Of a stretch of DNA of 64,000 nt, positions 1 to 9,628 are shown piece by piece. The notes below the pieces were generated by a model. The model was given only the letters and a program-made list of their open reading frames with translations. It did not search any database and was not told where the DNA came from. How positions within the stretch are numbered: the stretch's first letter is position 1; each line of letters opens with the position of its first letter. The position numbers and the translations under genes are program-made. Origin of the DNA: RGIG9608 sp045602425 (GTDB lineage Bacteria; Bacteroidota; Bacteroidia; Bacteroidales; Paludibacteraceae); contig JAZSBO010000024.1 of assembly GCA_045602425.1 (NCBI GenBank), forward strand, positions 1-64,000. Reading direction: 5' to 3'.

Positions 1-46
1 TATAAAAAAGTTTTTTTTATTTGTTTTTTATACTAAAATTTCCTCT

Positions 47-1390
47 ATGAAAAAGATTCTTTGTTTTTTGTTTGTATGGATAACAATATCTGCCATGGCG
101 AATTATCCACAACTCCCTATATCGATATCCAACAATTTCGACACCGACTATCCGACCAACACCTACTATTATTCAGACAAAATGGTTGATATTGGGGATT
201 TCATTTGGGCAGTTTTTAACGATACCATTGTCGTGAAAATCAACAAAAAGACAGGTATTTCTACATTTGCACCTTTTGAAATGCCCCGATGTGCATGGCA
301 AGAAAATTTAGAAGAAAGTTATCGTACCGAAAACAACAAAGAATGGATTCTTGCTCTGCAAAAAGATAAAGAAAATAATTTGTACATAGGTGGAAGTTGG
401 CGCATATCAAAATTCGACGGCAATAATTTAACCGATATTGTTCATGCCAAAGATTTTCCATGGCCTCCAATGCAAATATTCTGTTATTCCGAAATGGCAT
501 TCGACGAAGATAACACAAGTTATGCCGCAGGAAATTTCGATTTTACATATAATTTACTCATCAACAAAAATGGGAATAATAGTTTAAAACAAATTACCGG
601 AGTTTACAACATGAATAGCATGGCTCAAGAAACCGTTGGTTTAGGGTTTGACAGCAAAGGGGATATATGGTTTGCCACAAATCACTACGGATGCTCCACT
701 CTTAATCGCCTAAAGAAAGGGAGCGATACCGCCGAACAAAAATTCAAATTAGACACTAAAAATGCTGAATACGAACATACATTTTTGTCAATGACTATTG
801 ATAAAAACGACAATATTTGGCTGACTTCACGCCATGACGGCATTTTTTGTTATTCTTCGGCTACAAATGCAATGCACAATTACACTGCGGAAAACCACTC
901 TGAGATTTCGGGAACCATATTTTTCTGCTCAACTCAAAAAGACGACAACGGTAACATTTGGTTTTGTTCCGATAGTATGTTAATGAAATACGATGGAACA
1001 CACTTCCATAGTTATGAATGCAATGGTATTAAAAATGCTATTTGCATACTTTGCTCAAACGATACAATTTGGACTTATCGTAGCGATAATAAGATTACAC
1101 GCTTCATTGAAAATGGGACATGTGAAACATTTTCTCTAAATCCTGAAGAGAAATCGAACGGCACAGAAACTATTTTGGACAATCAGAGTTTAACCATTTT
1201 CTACAGCAACAACCTTTTGACAATAGAGAGTAACAAAAGTATTGGCGATTTTATAATATTCGATATTGTAGGGCGAAAAGTTATAGCAAAAATTTGTAAA
1301 CAAAACAGTTGTAGTTTTCCAATTAATTTATCCAATGGAATCTACATCATCCAAACGAACGATGGAAATAGAAAAATCGTAGTAAAATAA
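47..1390 (+). CDS. Secreted beta-propeller protein with T9SS type A sorting domain
   Basis: 447 aa. Residues 1-18 form a signal peptide ending in SAMA. The middle carries repeats of the two-component-regulator propeller type, seen as D-x-x-G-x-I-W-F/L motifs (DSKGDIWFAT, DKNDNIWLTS, DDNGNIWFCS), which suggest a beta-propeller. The last ~70 residues fit the Por secretion C-terminal sorting domain: IFDIVGRKV, then LSNGIYII, ending KIVVK. In this family such tails direct export across the outer membrane by the type IX system and surface anchoring or release. No kinase or DNA-binding domain follows, so it is probably a stand-alone surface protein; its ligand is unknown. It stands alone, convergent with the next gene with 2 bases between them. 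Confidence 0.85.
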   Translation: MKKILCFLFVWITISAMANYPQLPISISNNFDTDYPTNTYYYSDKMVDIGDFIWAVFNDTIVVKINKKTGISTFAPFEMPRCAWQENLEESYRTENNKEWILALQKDKENNLYIGGSWRISKFDGNNLTDIVHAKDFPWPPMQIFCYSEMAFDEDNTSYAAGNFDFTYNLLINKNGNNSLKQITGVYNMNSMAQETVGLGFDSKGDIWFATNHYGCSTLNRLKKGSDTAEQKFKLDTKNAEYEHTFLSMTIDKNDNIWLTSRHDGIFCYSSATNAMHNYTAENHSEISGTIFFCSTQKDDNGNIWFCSDSMLMKYDGTHFHSYECNGIKNAICILCSNDTIWTYRSDNKITRFIENGTCETFSLNPEEKSNGTETILDNQSLTIFYSNNLLTIESNKSIGDFIIFDIVGRKVIAKICKQNSCSFPINLSNGIYIIQTNDGNRKIVVK

Positions 1391-1392
1391 AT

Positions 1393-2124
1393 TCAGAGTA
1401 TTTCAAGAAAAGATTCTGCTTGTTGCAAGACACTAATTTTTCCTACATCAAGCAATTGTAAATCGTTTTTGACTGCAGCCAAAATATTTTCTTGTTTTGC
1501 TAACGCCAAATAAAAATCAACTATAGAAAACGCACCGTGCCACTCTGCCATCAAATCAAAAATTGTAGGCGAAACCACATGTATACCTGCAAAAGCGAAG
1601 CGTTGACAAGCGTCTATATTTAAACTCTCATAAGGTGTTTTCACTTCAGATGTTTGCAAATTCGTCCAACCTTTTAAACGATTTTGTTCATCAAAAAGAA
1701 AATAACGCGACGACTGCCGTTTGCTTACCAACAACGTAGCCAGCGAATCTTTTGCATGCATTTTATAAAATTGAGCAAAATCAACATTCGAAAGAATATC
1801 AACATTATGAATCAAAATCGGTTCGTCTGATGCAAACAGATGTGCAGCATGTTTTATTCCTCCACCTGTTTCGAGCAACATCTGACGTTCATCAGAAATA
1901 TGAATGCGTATCCCGAAGTTTTGTTTTTGTGCTAAGAAATCTATTATTTGCCCAGCAAAATGATGCACATTGATCACAATCTCGTCAAAGCCTGCACGCT
2001 TCATTTTTAGAATCAAATGCTCAAGTAAAGGTTTTCCCGCAATCGGCACAAGAGCTTTAGGCATTGTATCAGTCAAAGGCTTTAAACGTGTACCAAGTCC
2101 TGCTGCAAAAATAAAAGCTTTCAT
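1393..2124 (-). CDS. Nucleotidyltransferase, MurU-like (N-acetylmuramate-1-phosphate uridylyltransferase candidate)
   Basis: 243 aa. The N-terminus has the sugar-phosphate nucleotidyltransferase signature GLGTRLKPLTDTMPKAL at about residues 10-26 (G-x-G-T-R, then PK), and HNVDILSN supplies the metal-binding Asp. Family members join NTP and a sugar 1-phosphate to make an NDP-sugar. MurU and mannose-1-phosphate guanylyltransferases look alike at this level. MurU is preferred because an AmgK-like sugar kinase lies two genes upstream on the same strand, and AmgK plus MurU form the MurNAc salvage route to UDP-MurNAc. It is the last gene of a leftward block, 6 bases after the CHU_C protein gene. 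Confidence 0.75.
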   Translation of the reverse strand: MKAFIFAAGLGTRLKPLTDTMPKALVPIAGKPLLEHLILKMKRAGFDEIVINVHHFAGQIIDFLAQKQNFGIRIHISDERQMLLETGGGIKHAAHLFASDEPILIHNVDILSNVDFAQFYKMHAKDSLATLLVSKRQSSRYFLFDEQNRLKGWTNLQTSEVKTPYESLNIDACQRFAFAGIHVVSPTIFDLMAEWHGAFSIVDFYLALAKQENILAAVKNDLQLLDVGKISVLQQAESFLEIL

Positions 2125-2130
2125 AGAATT

Positions 2131-3456
2131 CTATTTTTTACCACGTAGCAAGTTAATATCGCCACTACATTTCCACTCAATATTATTGCCATCTTTATCC
2201 TTATCTGCCCCAACAGCTTGAATAACATAATAATAAGCACCCGGAGCCGCTAATTTCCCATTTATTCTCCCGTCCCAACCTTTAGCTGGATCTGTCCAAC
2301 GAGCTACCAAACGTCCCCAACGATTATAAACAGAAGCCGTAAAATCAATCAGCGAACGATATACCACCCGAAATTCATCATTCACTCCATCGCCATTTGG
2401 AGTAAACACATTCGGAACATCAATAAACGAATCCAAAACCGTAATTTTCACCGAATCAGAATACTCGCATTCGGCACTCGATGCCACAAGCCGAACTGTA
2501 TAATTGCCTGCATTATCAAAAGTGTATCTAAAATCCTTATCGGTATATCTGATTTTTTTTGTAGGATTAGCATCATCTGTTATAAACCACTCAATAAAAT
2601 CTGTTGCATCTTCGTTTGCATTACTTTTAAAATCAACAACCAACGGAGCCGAACCTCCTATAGTAGGATTTTCAGCCAACATACTCAATACCTCTTGTTT
2701 GCATCTACAATTTTTAGAAGTGCCGCCACTTGAATTCAGTGAGGTTTGATCAATTTCATTTTTCGCATCACGTCTCGAAATAGAACCTTTCGGGTAAGCC
2801 TGCACTGCTATTGCCTGAAATGCCGAAGTTTCATACTGATATTGTAATCCAAATTCTTGTGCATATTTATCGCCTTGCAATACAAAAGTCGTATTGCACA
2901 ATGGCGAAGTTATAGGTATAGAAGTAAAAGGATATGCTTGTATGATACGTTCTTCTTTTTTTACCCAAGCACCACCATTCCATTCTGTTGTTTCGTATAT
3001 CAATTCAAATTGTCGAGGCAACGTTTTTTCGCCTATTTCAGTTTGATATTTCATTTCTTTCGTATTATCACTAAACTGCACCTCTATCAACAACGAAGAG
3101 CACTTATCTTCATCAAACCATTTTGGTTGTATATCGGATATCGCTACAATGTAATTTGTATAATCGAACACCCAGATATAAAGAAATTCATCAGAGGTAG
3201 TTTTAACACGATAACCTCCTTCGTCAGGCGAAAATTGAGGAGTATTTGAAATAAATGTTCCATCTGTTTTTTGCCACTCAGAAAAATCAGCTGAGTTGTA
3301 AGTGATAGTTGTTGTGGAAGTTATTTCATTAAACACAAATACCGCATCAATACCTTCAACCTCTCTCTCTACATAACCTCCCGAAGCAGAAAACGGATTC
3401 TGTGCAAAACAAGTCAAAGAAAAACAAGCAATTACAAGGGAAAAATATTTTTTCAT
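2131..3456 (-). CDS. Secreted PKD-domain protein with CHU_C (T9SS type B) C-terminus
   Basis: 441 aa with a signal peptide (about 1-18, ending CFA). A PKD-like domain lies around residues 265-340 (FDNAGNYTVRLVAS is the typical PKD strand). The C-terminal ~90 residues are the gliding-motility-associated CHU_C domain: VPNVFTPNGDGVNDEF, then YNRWGRLV, then GWDGRINGK and APGAYYYVI. CHU_C is a type B sorting signal for the type IX secretion system. The N-terminal half is not recognised. The gene sits between the AmgK/RapZ-like and MurU-like genes with gaps of 12 and 6 bases, so it is probably co-transcribed with them although the link in function is unclear. Confidence 0.85.
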   Translation of the reverse strand: MKKYFSLVIACFSLTCFAQNPFSASGGYVEREVEGIDAVFVFNEITSTTTITYNSADFSEWQKTDGTFISNTPQFSPDEGGYRVKTTSDEFLYIWVFDYTNYIVAISDIQPKWFDEDKCSSLLIEVQFSDNTKEMKYQTEIGEKTLPRQFELIYETTEWNGGAWVKKEERIIQAYPFTSIPITSPLCNTTFVLQGDKYAQEFGLQYQYETSAFQAIAVQAYPKGSISRRDAKNEIDQTSLNSSGGTSKNCRCKQEVLSMLAENPTIGGSAPLVVDFKSNANEDATDFIEWFITDDANPTKKIRYTDKDFRYTFDNAGNYTVRLVASSAECEYSDSVKITVLDSFIDVPNVFTPNGDGVNDEFRVVYRSLIDFTASVYNRWGRLVARWTDPAKGWDGRINGKLAAPGAYYYVIQAVGADKDKDGNNIEWKCSGDINLLRGKK

Positions 3457-3468
3457 ACTACATTATTT

Positions 3469-4914
3469 CTATTTCTTATCTACAATTTGACCATTTTCGA
3501 ACACACAAAAGTAATTTTGCTCACGATGACATAATTCCACACGAATAGGATAATTTTTCGATAAATATTTAGCCAAATATTGTGCTGAATACACCGAGCG
3601 ATGTTGTCCCCCTGTGCAACCAAAAGAAAACATCAAATGTTTAAATCCACGTTCTAAATAACGTAATACGTGTTTATCTGCTAATAAACGCACTGATTGC
3701 AGAAATTCGGCTATTTCTCCATCTTCTTCCAAAAATTTAATCACTTCAGAGTCCATTCCAGTTAGCTTCTTATAAGGTTCATAACGTCCCGGATTATGAA
3801 TTGCTCTACAATCAAACACATAACCTCCACCATTGCCCGAAACATCGTCAGGAATACCTTTTTGATACGAAAAACTATATACTTTTACCGTTAATTTTTC
3901 AGGTTCTTTTCTATTATTATGAAAAATATCTAACGAGCAAATTTGTTTTAAGAGCTGAACTAAATAAGGCAACTGATTTTCATCAATCTTGGTTAAAACA
4001 TTTCGCAAATTGTCAAGTGCAAAAGGAATACTTTGCAAAAAATGTTTTTTTCTCTCGAAAAAACCACGAAAACCATATGCACCAAGCACTTGCAAAGTTC
4101 TAAAAAACACAAAAAGGTAAAGACGTTGCCAAAAACAATCTTTATTGACAGCAACATACGAACTTAATTTTTTTAAATAGACATCAACCAAATGCTCACG
4201 TTCTGCTGACGAGTAATTTGCTTTAGCCTGCCAAAGAAACGATGCAACATCATAATAAATAGGACCTCTACGGCCACCTTGAAAATCAATAAAATAAGGT
4301 TCAGAATTCTTCACCATTACATTTCGCGACTGAAAATCACGATAAAGAAACGTTTGTACATCTGTATCTTTCATCAAAAGTATTGCCAAGGTTTCAAAAT
4401 CATCTTCTAACAAATCTTCACGAAAATCAATATTCAACGTTTTCAGAAAATTGTACTTAAAATAATTCAAATCCCACATTATCATCCGTTTATCAAACGA
4501 ACTTTGTGGATAGCATTTCGAGAAATCAAGTCCAATAGCTCCTTCAAACTGTATTTTTGGCAATAAGGCTATCGTTTTTTCCAACAAAGCCAAGGTCTCT
4601 ACGCTCAAGTTACGATCTTTTCGGACAATATGATTAAAAAGCATATCGTCTCCTAAATCTTCCTGCAAATAACATGTATAATCATCGGTATAGGCATACA
4701 ATGTTGGAACGGGTATATCCCTCGATTTCAGATGATTAGCAAGCAAACAAAAAGTTCGATTCTCGTCAGTAGAAGTGCCTACGACCCCAACAGCACTTTG
4801 CGTATCATTAGTCAATCGAAAATATTGTCGGTTGCTTCCTGCGATAGGTAATCGTACTACATCGGTAGGATCGGAAGCAAATGTTTGCTGAAAAAGTTGA
4901 ATAAGAGCTTTCAT
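3469..4914 (-). CDS. AmgK-like aminoglycoside-phosphotransferase-fold kinase fused to RapZ C-terminal domain
   Basis: 481 aa in two parts. Residues ~1-330 are an APH-fold small-molecule kinase: the catalytic loop is YRDFQSRNVM (191-200, Asp and Asn kept) and the metal-binding FIDFQGG lies at 208-214. The closest known role is AmgK, which phosphorylates the anomeric position of MurNAc/GlcNAc. Residues ~341-478 match the C-terminal domain of RapZ: GGGYVFDCRAIHNPGR and FGCTGGQHRSV (431-441). In enterobacterial RapZ this domain senses glucosamine-6-phosphate and binds small RNAs. The RapZ P-loop ATPase half is absent and the kinase takes its place. With the MurU-like gene downstream this suggests control of amino-sugar recycling by its own metabolite; that is inference. 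Confidence 0.8.
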   Translation of the reverse strand: MKALIQLFQQTFASDPTDVVRLPIAGSNRQYFRLTNDTQSAVGVVGTSTDENRTFCLLANHLKSRDIPVPTLYAYTDDYTCYLQEDLGDDMLFNHIVRKDRNLSVETLALLEKTIALLPKIQFEGAIGLDFSKCYPQSSFDKRMIMWDLNYFKYNFLKTLNIDFREDLLEDDFETLAILLMKDTDVQTFLYRDFQSRNVMVKNSEPYFIDFQGGRRGPIYYDVASFLWQAKANYSSAEREHLVDVYLKKLSSYVAVNKDCFWQRLYLFVFFRTLQVLGAYGFRGFFERKKHFLQSIPFALDNLRNVLTKIDENQLPYLVQLLKQICSLDIFHNNRKEPEKLTVKVYSFSYQKGIPDDVSGNGGGYVFDCRAIHNPGRYEPYKKLTGMDSEVIKFLEEDGEIAEFLQSVRLLADKHVLRYLERGFKHLMFSFGCTGGQHRSVYSAQYLAKYLSKNYPIRVELCHREQNYFCVFENGQIVDKK

Positions 4915-4917
4915 TGT

Positions 4918-7743
4918 TTATCTATCACAAATGGTTTTAAACGGACAGTATTCACAATTTTTTATCGAAGAACATTGCCTGAATGGGATGTTAGGGTCAA
5001 AAATCTCTTCCAATAAAGTCCTAAATTCATCCTCATACTCGTCGGCAATTTTATTATAATCATCCAATTTCTCACCTTTTTTCTGATAAATTTGGGGAGA
5101 ATAATCAGCATTTATTATTTTTTTTATCTGAAAAACATTTGGTTGTAACACGCTGACATTATTATAACAGCTATCGCCTTTTTTCAACATCATAGCATAC
5201 ATCAACGTCTGAAAAACTGCTTTTGGACGATTAACATCTTCTTTATCAAAAAGTTGTTTTATGTTTTTATAAGATAATTCATCGGACCCTGTTTTATAAT
5301 CAACCACAAAGTAAATATCATCTTTCTTATGAATTCTATCTATAAATCCAGAAAGCAAGACAGTTTTTCCCCCATTAAAAATTGGGAATTTACATATTGC
5401 TTTTTTTTCACTTTCTACATATGTAAAAGGGACATTTTTTTCATCATAATCCAATGTTGTTTGGATATATTTTTTTATTACATGCGTCACCAACTCATTA
5501 CGACCTTTAGGTTCTTCGTACTTCGATTCGTCTTTAATTTTCAAATACTCTTTCGAGAATGCTACTTTCACAGCATCATCTATCGAAGCTTTTAAACGAA
5601 CAAATGTATCTTTTATAATCTCTTTTCCCTTATATTCTTCATAAATTAACTCCATTGCCTTATGAAATATACTCCCAAAAACATTTGCCTCTATATTTTC
5701 TGTAATCTCATCTGGTTCCTTGATACCAACAATTTTTGACAAATAGAATTTCAAAGGACATTGGATATAATTATTAAGAGCACTTGCAGAAAGATATTCT
5801 TTACTATTTGCATCGGCAAAACATTCAATTTTTTGCATTATAGTTTCATCTTTTTTTATTTCAAGTCCTCCGTTATCAGTTTTTACAAAATTAACATCGA
5901 AAGTCAATGATTTCTCTTCTAATTTCAATTTTTTGACATCATACAAATACTTTAATTGATAAATATAACGACTTACCTCTCCGCCTTTTTTCATATCATC
6001 TATACGGTCATCATATAGCAAAAAAATTCGTTTTGCTCCAGTCAGCAAACGATAAAAATGATAGGCTGCAATTGCATCTTGTTGTTCAAAAGTTGGCAAT
6101 CCAAATGCCTTTCTTAAACTGTATGGAACTATTGAAGTTGAGTTTAGCTTTTTCGGACAAACACCTTCGTTCATAGAAGTTATAATCACATTTTCAAAAT
6201 CGAGCGAACGAGTTTCCAAAAAGCCCATCAATTGCACACCCTCCAAAGGCTCCCCGTTGAATGGAACGGACGAAAAACCAACCGCTCTATCTACCAATGA
6301 AGCTATTGCCTCTATACTTAAACTCAAATTCGATTTTTCGATATTGCTATTCAATTGATTCAGCAACATTATGTACGAAGAAAGAATCTCTTTTTCAACT
6401 CCAGATTGCTTGATGTACAAACATTTTAGTATTTGAATAATATAGCTGACTAAATCTTTTTCTGTAGATTTTTCAAAAATCATCGCCAAAAAATCATCTT
6501 CAGCAAAAAAGTTTTTTTCAAGCCAAAAACATCGCCCTGCATTAATTTTAGCAACTAACGTAGAAACCTTTTCAGAACAACATTGCAAAGAACTATTGTT
6601 TAAAATAGACAACACGTGTTTGTAGTAAAATGTACAAACATTATCCTTTCGTACCCGAGCAGCCATTTGCATTTCGAACAACGAATGCACCAATGCATGC
6701 ACAGCTGACAGCGAAAGCGAATACCCCATCGTAATATTTAATTTTTCAACCTCTTCGGGAATCGAACAAAGCATCGGCAACAACAATCTCTCATCGGGCA
6801 ACACTATCACCGTATTCTCATCATTTTGTTTTAAATGTTTCAGAATATCATGTACTTGCTTGGTTTGTCCTATACCCGATGGAACTGCAATAATATCAAA
6901 CAACTCTTTTTGCTGCTCTTTCGATTGTAACGAATAATGTGACGGATATTTTTTTGCATTTTCGTTTATAAAAATCTCAGCATTAGTCATTCCGTTGAAA
7001 AACGACGAATGTTGGTCCCAATAAAAATCAGCAATACCTTTTTGTTTAAAAACATCAAACAGGCGTCGCTCTTGTTCGTTCAATGCATTAAAGCCAGCAA
7101 AAACAACCTTATCGAAAGCAATATTTTTTTTGTCATCATACAGTTGTTGCAAGGCATCTTCAAATACTAAACCTTCATAACCAAAACCATCATTTTTCAA
7201 AGAAGCTGTAAACGAACAGTAAATCGGATAAATATATTGCCACATCTCAACAAAATTTTTATTAAAAGTTTTGTGCTCATCTATTGGCAATAGTTTCTCC
7301 CAAAATCGGCGAATAATATCTATTTGTTCTGGTGTTAGACCACCAAATTTATTATCAATTTCTTTTAAATCTTGAATGTTTGAAAAAAGTTGTTTTGCCT
7401 CTACGTTATACTTTTCTATATCATCAAAATCAGAAAGCAACATTTCGCCAAACGGCATAAACAATTCAAAAGAATCCACATTTTCCAATTGTTGCATAAA
7501 AACGTTGTACAACCGAAACAACAACGGTATTCTTGCCTCAATCTTTAAATCTGTATACTGAACAAAAAAATCATTTATCGAAAAAATTCGTGGAACAAAA
7601 AGAGGTTGATCAGCTACTTCGTATAAATATTTTTTAAAAAACAAACCTGCTCTTTTATTAGGAAAAACAAACGCATAGTTTGAAATATGTTTACGTTCGT
7701 TTTTATAAAAAATTTCGGCTATTTGTTTTAAAAACTGTTGCAT
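4918..7743 (-). CDS. AddB-like PD-(D/E)XK nuclease/helicase-family protein
   Basis: 941 aa from ATG (a TTG one codon upstream is possible). The N-terminus NYAFVFPNKRAGLFFKKYL is typical of the Bacteroidota AddB group. The C-terminal third is a RecB-type nuclease: YIQCPLKFYL gives the first Fe-S cysteine and a Q-x3-Y-like site, VVDYKTGS is the catalytic D-x-K core, and the last 20 residues hold three more cysteines (C-x5-C-x2-C-x5-C region, CEYCPFKTIC), completing an Fe-S nuclease motif. AddB pairs with the helicase AddA in repair of double-strand breaks; no AddA-type gene is in this window. Its start codon overlaps the yicC stop by one base (TGATG), indicating translational coupling. Confidence 0.85.
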   Translation of the reverse strand: MQQFLKQIAEIFYKNERKHISNYAFVFPNKRAGLFFKKYLYEVADQPLFVPRIFSINDFFVQYTDLKIEARIPLLFRLYNVFMQQLENVDSFELFMPFGEMLLSDFDDIEKYNVEAKQLFSNIQDLKEIDNKFGGLTPEQIDIIRRFWEKLLPIDEHKTFNKNFVEMWQYIYPIYCSFTASLKNDGFGYEGLVFEDALQQLYDDKKNIAFDKVVFAGFNALNEQERRLFDVFKQKGIADFYWDQHSSFFNGMTNAEIFINENAKKYPSHYSLQSKEQQKELFDIIAVPSGIGQTKQVHDILKHLKQNDENTVIVLPDERLLLPMLCSIPEEVEKLNITMGYSLSLSAVHALVHSLFEMQMAARVRKDNVCTFYYKHVLSILNNSSLQCCSEKVSTLVAKINAGRCFWLEKNFFAEDDFLAMIFEKSTEKDLVSYIIQILKCLYIKQSGVEKEILSSYIMLLNQLNSNIEKSNLSLSIEAIASLVDRAVGFSSVPFNGEPLEGVQLMGFLETRSLDFENVIITSMNEGVCPKKLNSTSIVPYSLRKAFGLPTFEQQDAIAAYHFYRLLTGAKRIFLLYDDRIDDMKKGGEVSRYIYQLKYLYDVKKLKLEEKSLTFDVNFVKTDNGGLEIKKDETIMQKIECFADANSKEYLSASALNNYIQCPLKFYLSKIVGIKEPDEITENIEANVFGSIFHKAMELIYEEYKGKEIIKDTFVRLKASIDDAVKVAFSKEYLKIKDESKYEEPKGRNELVTHVIKKYIQTTLDYDEKNVPFTYVESEKKAICKFPIFNGGKTVLLSGFIDRIHKKDDIYFVVDYKTGSDELSYKNIKQLFDKEDVNRPKAVFQTLMYAMMLKKGDSCYNNVSVLQPNVFQIKKIINADYSPQIYQKKGEKLDDYNKIADEYEDEFRTLLEEIFDPNIPFRQCSSIKNCEYCPFKTICDR

Positions 7744-8612
7744 CAAAGTACATTTAACACTTGTTCCTTTATTTGTTCCAACTCATCTTTCATTCGTACC
7801 ACCAAAATCTGCATTTCGGCATGATTCGACTTCGATCCCAAAGTATTTATTTCGCGACCCATCTCTTGAGCGATGAAACCAAGTTTTTTACCATTCGACG
7901 TACTTTGAGTCATTGTTTCTTCAAAATATTTCAAATGATTTCTCAAACGTACTTTTTCTTCACTTATATCCAATTTTTCGATATAGAAAATCAATTCTTG
8001 TTCAAAACGAGATTTATCATAATCAACTGTCAACGACTCCAGATTTTCACGCAAACGTGTTTTAATTTTCTCCACACGTGCAGTTTCGTAACATTCAACT
8101 TCTTCGAGTAAAGAGCCTATATTCTCAAGTTTTTGACAAAACATTTTTGCAAGCGATTCGCCCTCTTGAATACGAAATTCGTTAAACGATTTTATTGCCA
8201 AATCGGTAGTTGTACGCACCACATTCCATTCCTCATTGCTTAATTCTTGTACCTCGTTTTTAAACACATCGGGGATTCGTAACAACGTAGCAAACCAATC
8301 GGTTGGTTGAGCCACACCAAGCGTTTGAGCCAATTCACACAATTGTTTGTAATAACCTTCAGCAACTTGCACATTAAGTTTCTGAACAGCGTCTGTTCCT
8401 ACATTCTCTACCAAAACAGAGAACTCAACTTTACCACGCTCAACCAACTGCGACAACTCATTGCGAAGTTGCATCTCTTTCTCTTTATAAATAGCTGGCA
8501 AACGAGTCAACAAATCGAGTTGTTTGCTGTTCAACGACTTTATTTCTACAGTTATTTTACGACCTTCGTATTCACCTACGGCTTTGCCATAGCCTGTCAT
8601 AGATTTTATCAT
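7743..8612 (-). CDS. yicC: YicC family endoribonuclease
   Basis: 289 aa, the usual length for the family. It begins MIKSMTGYGKA, the hallmark YicC N-terminus, and ends in the conserved C-terminal region with IAQEMGREINTLGSKSN. YicC-family proteins are ribonucleases implicated in small-RNA turnover and stationary-phase growth in other bacteria. It is the first gene of a leftward unit with the AddB-like nuclease, whose start overlaps its stop. A well-formed promoter sits just upstream (8633-8663). In many Bacteroidota yicC is followed by guanylate kinase; here it is followed by the nuclease instead. Confidence 0.92.
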   Translation of the reverse strand: MIKSMTGYGKAVGEYEGRKITVEIKSLNSKQLDLLTRLPAIYKEKEMQLRNELSQLVERGKVEFSVLVENVGTDAVQKLNVQVAEGYYKQLCELAQTLGVAQPTDWFATLLRIPDVFKNEVQELSNEEWNVVRTTTDLAIKSFNEFRIQEGESLAKMFCQKLENIGSLLEEVECYETARVEKIKTRLRENLESLTVDYDKSRFEQELIFYIEKLDISEEKVRLRNHLKYFEETMTQSTSNGKKLGFIAQEMGREINTLGSKSNHAEMQILVVRMKDELEQIKEQVLNVL

Positions 8613-8632
8613 AATTTGAAAAATATTTTAGG

Positions 8633-8663
8633 CAAAAATACTAAAAAGCAACTTTCGGGCAAA
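8633..8663 (-). promoter_or_regulatory. Bacteroidota-type promoter for yicC
   Basis: On the minus strand TTTG (complement of 8660-8663), a 19-base spacer and TATTTTTG (complement of 8633-8640) match the Bacteroidota consensus TTTG-N19-TAnnTTTG. The -7 box ends 20 bases before the yicC ATG, which leaves a short leader. Confidence 0.65.
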
Positions 8664-8668
8664 CGGAT

Positions 8669-9628
8669 TCACGAAAGAGTTTTTCTATCTAAAAACCAAT
8701 AATAAAGCCGAAAACACCACACTACAACCAACGACATCAACCAGCGAACTACCAACACTACACCACACGAAGCTCCTGCCATTGTTACAAGTGCCAAATC
8801 TTCTACGTTGCTGTGCGAGATTCCAATATGTGCATTTAACAAGTCGATTTCTCGTTTAGAAAGTTTTCCCGATTGTGCTTCGTCTATCATAATTGCCGCT
8901 CCATACGAGAGCCCTAGCACATTTGCTATAATCCACAAAAACGACAACTTGCGTGGCAATCCAAAAATACTCATCAAAAAACCTATCATTTTCGAAATGT
9001 ATTCCAAAATACCAAACTCACGAAGCAAGCGTTGCAACACATTTAAAACATAGATAATTACCAGCATTTTCAGTATAAGATGACAAATCATTTCGCCCCA
9101 AACCAAAAATTCTTGTAAAAAATTTCCTTGTATTTGAAAAAATGGTATCGACGAAAGTGCTTGTTGCTTTTCGTTCGAAAAATCAGGACTGCCGGGCAAA
9201 AGCAAATTCAGTAGAAAACCTAACACGAAGGAGCCCAACGTGCGAACGAGTAAAACCGAGAGCAGAGAACTTCCCGTTTTTTTCTGCACTGCCGACTCCA
9301 CAGGCATAGCATGAGCAGCCAGCGTCATTGCTCCTATAATAGTAATGGCACGCAACGGGATATCAATAGTAGAAAGCACCGCTACACACGAATACACATT
9401 TATGAAATAGCCACTTATATAGGCAAGAGCAGCATCGCCAGGCAAACCAAAAAGATGAAAAAACGGACCAAGTGCCGCCGAAATCCAAATAAGAATACCC
9501 GAGAACTTCAGCAAAAACATCAAAAAAGAAACCGACACGGTTATCCGCACCATCCACCATGCAGTGCGAAGTGCTGCAGGCGTTGCCTCTTTTATTGCTT
9601 TTTTACAGCGAAAAACAAATTTGTTCAT
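8669..9628 (-). CDS. Nucleoside-recognition (Gate) domain membrane protein, SpmA/SpmB-like
   Basis: 319 aa starting at ATG 9628 (MNKFVFRCKK). The open frame continues 62 codons further upstream, but that part is basic, cysteine-rich and not protein-like, and a TACTTTTG -7 element (complement of 9648-9655) lies inside it. The protein has many hydrophobic helices and the polar loops typical of the Gate/nucleoside-recognition family, such as GAMTLAAHAMPVESAVQKKTG and the repeated LGLSYGAAIM and IGISHSNVEDLAL segments. The family is related to spore maturation proteins SpmA/SpmB but is found widely in non-sporulating Bacteroidota; the substrate is unknown. Confidence 0.8.
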   Translation of the reverse strand: MNKFVFRCKKAIKEATPAALRTAWWMVRITVSVSFLMFLLKFSGILIWISAALGPFFHLFGLPGDAALAYISGYFINVYSCVAVLSTIDIPLRAITIIGAMTLAAHAMPVESAVQKKTGSSLLSVLLVRTLGSFVLGFLLNLLLPGSPDFSNEKQQALSSIPFFQIQGNFLQEFLVWGEMICHLILKMLVIIYVLNVLQRLLREFGILEYISKMIGFLMSIFGLPRKLSFLWIIANVLGLSYGAAIMIDEAQSGKLSKREIDLLNAHIGISHSNVEDLALVTMAGASCGVVLVVRWLMSLVVVWCFRLYYWFLDRKTLS

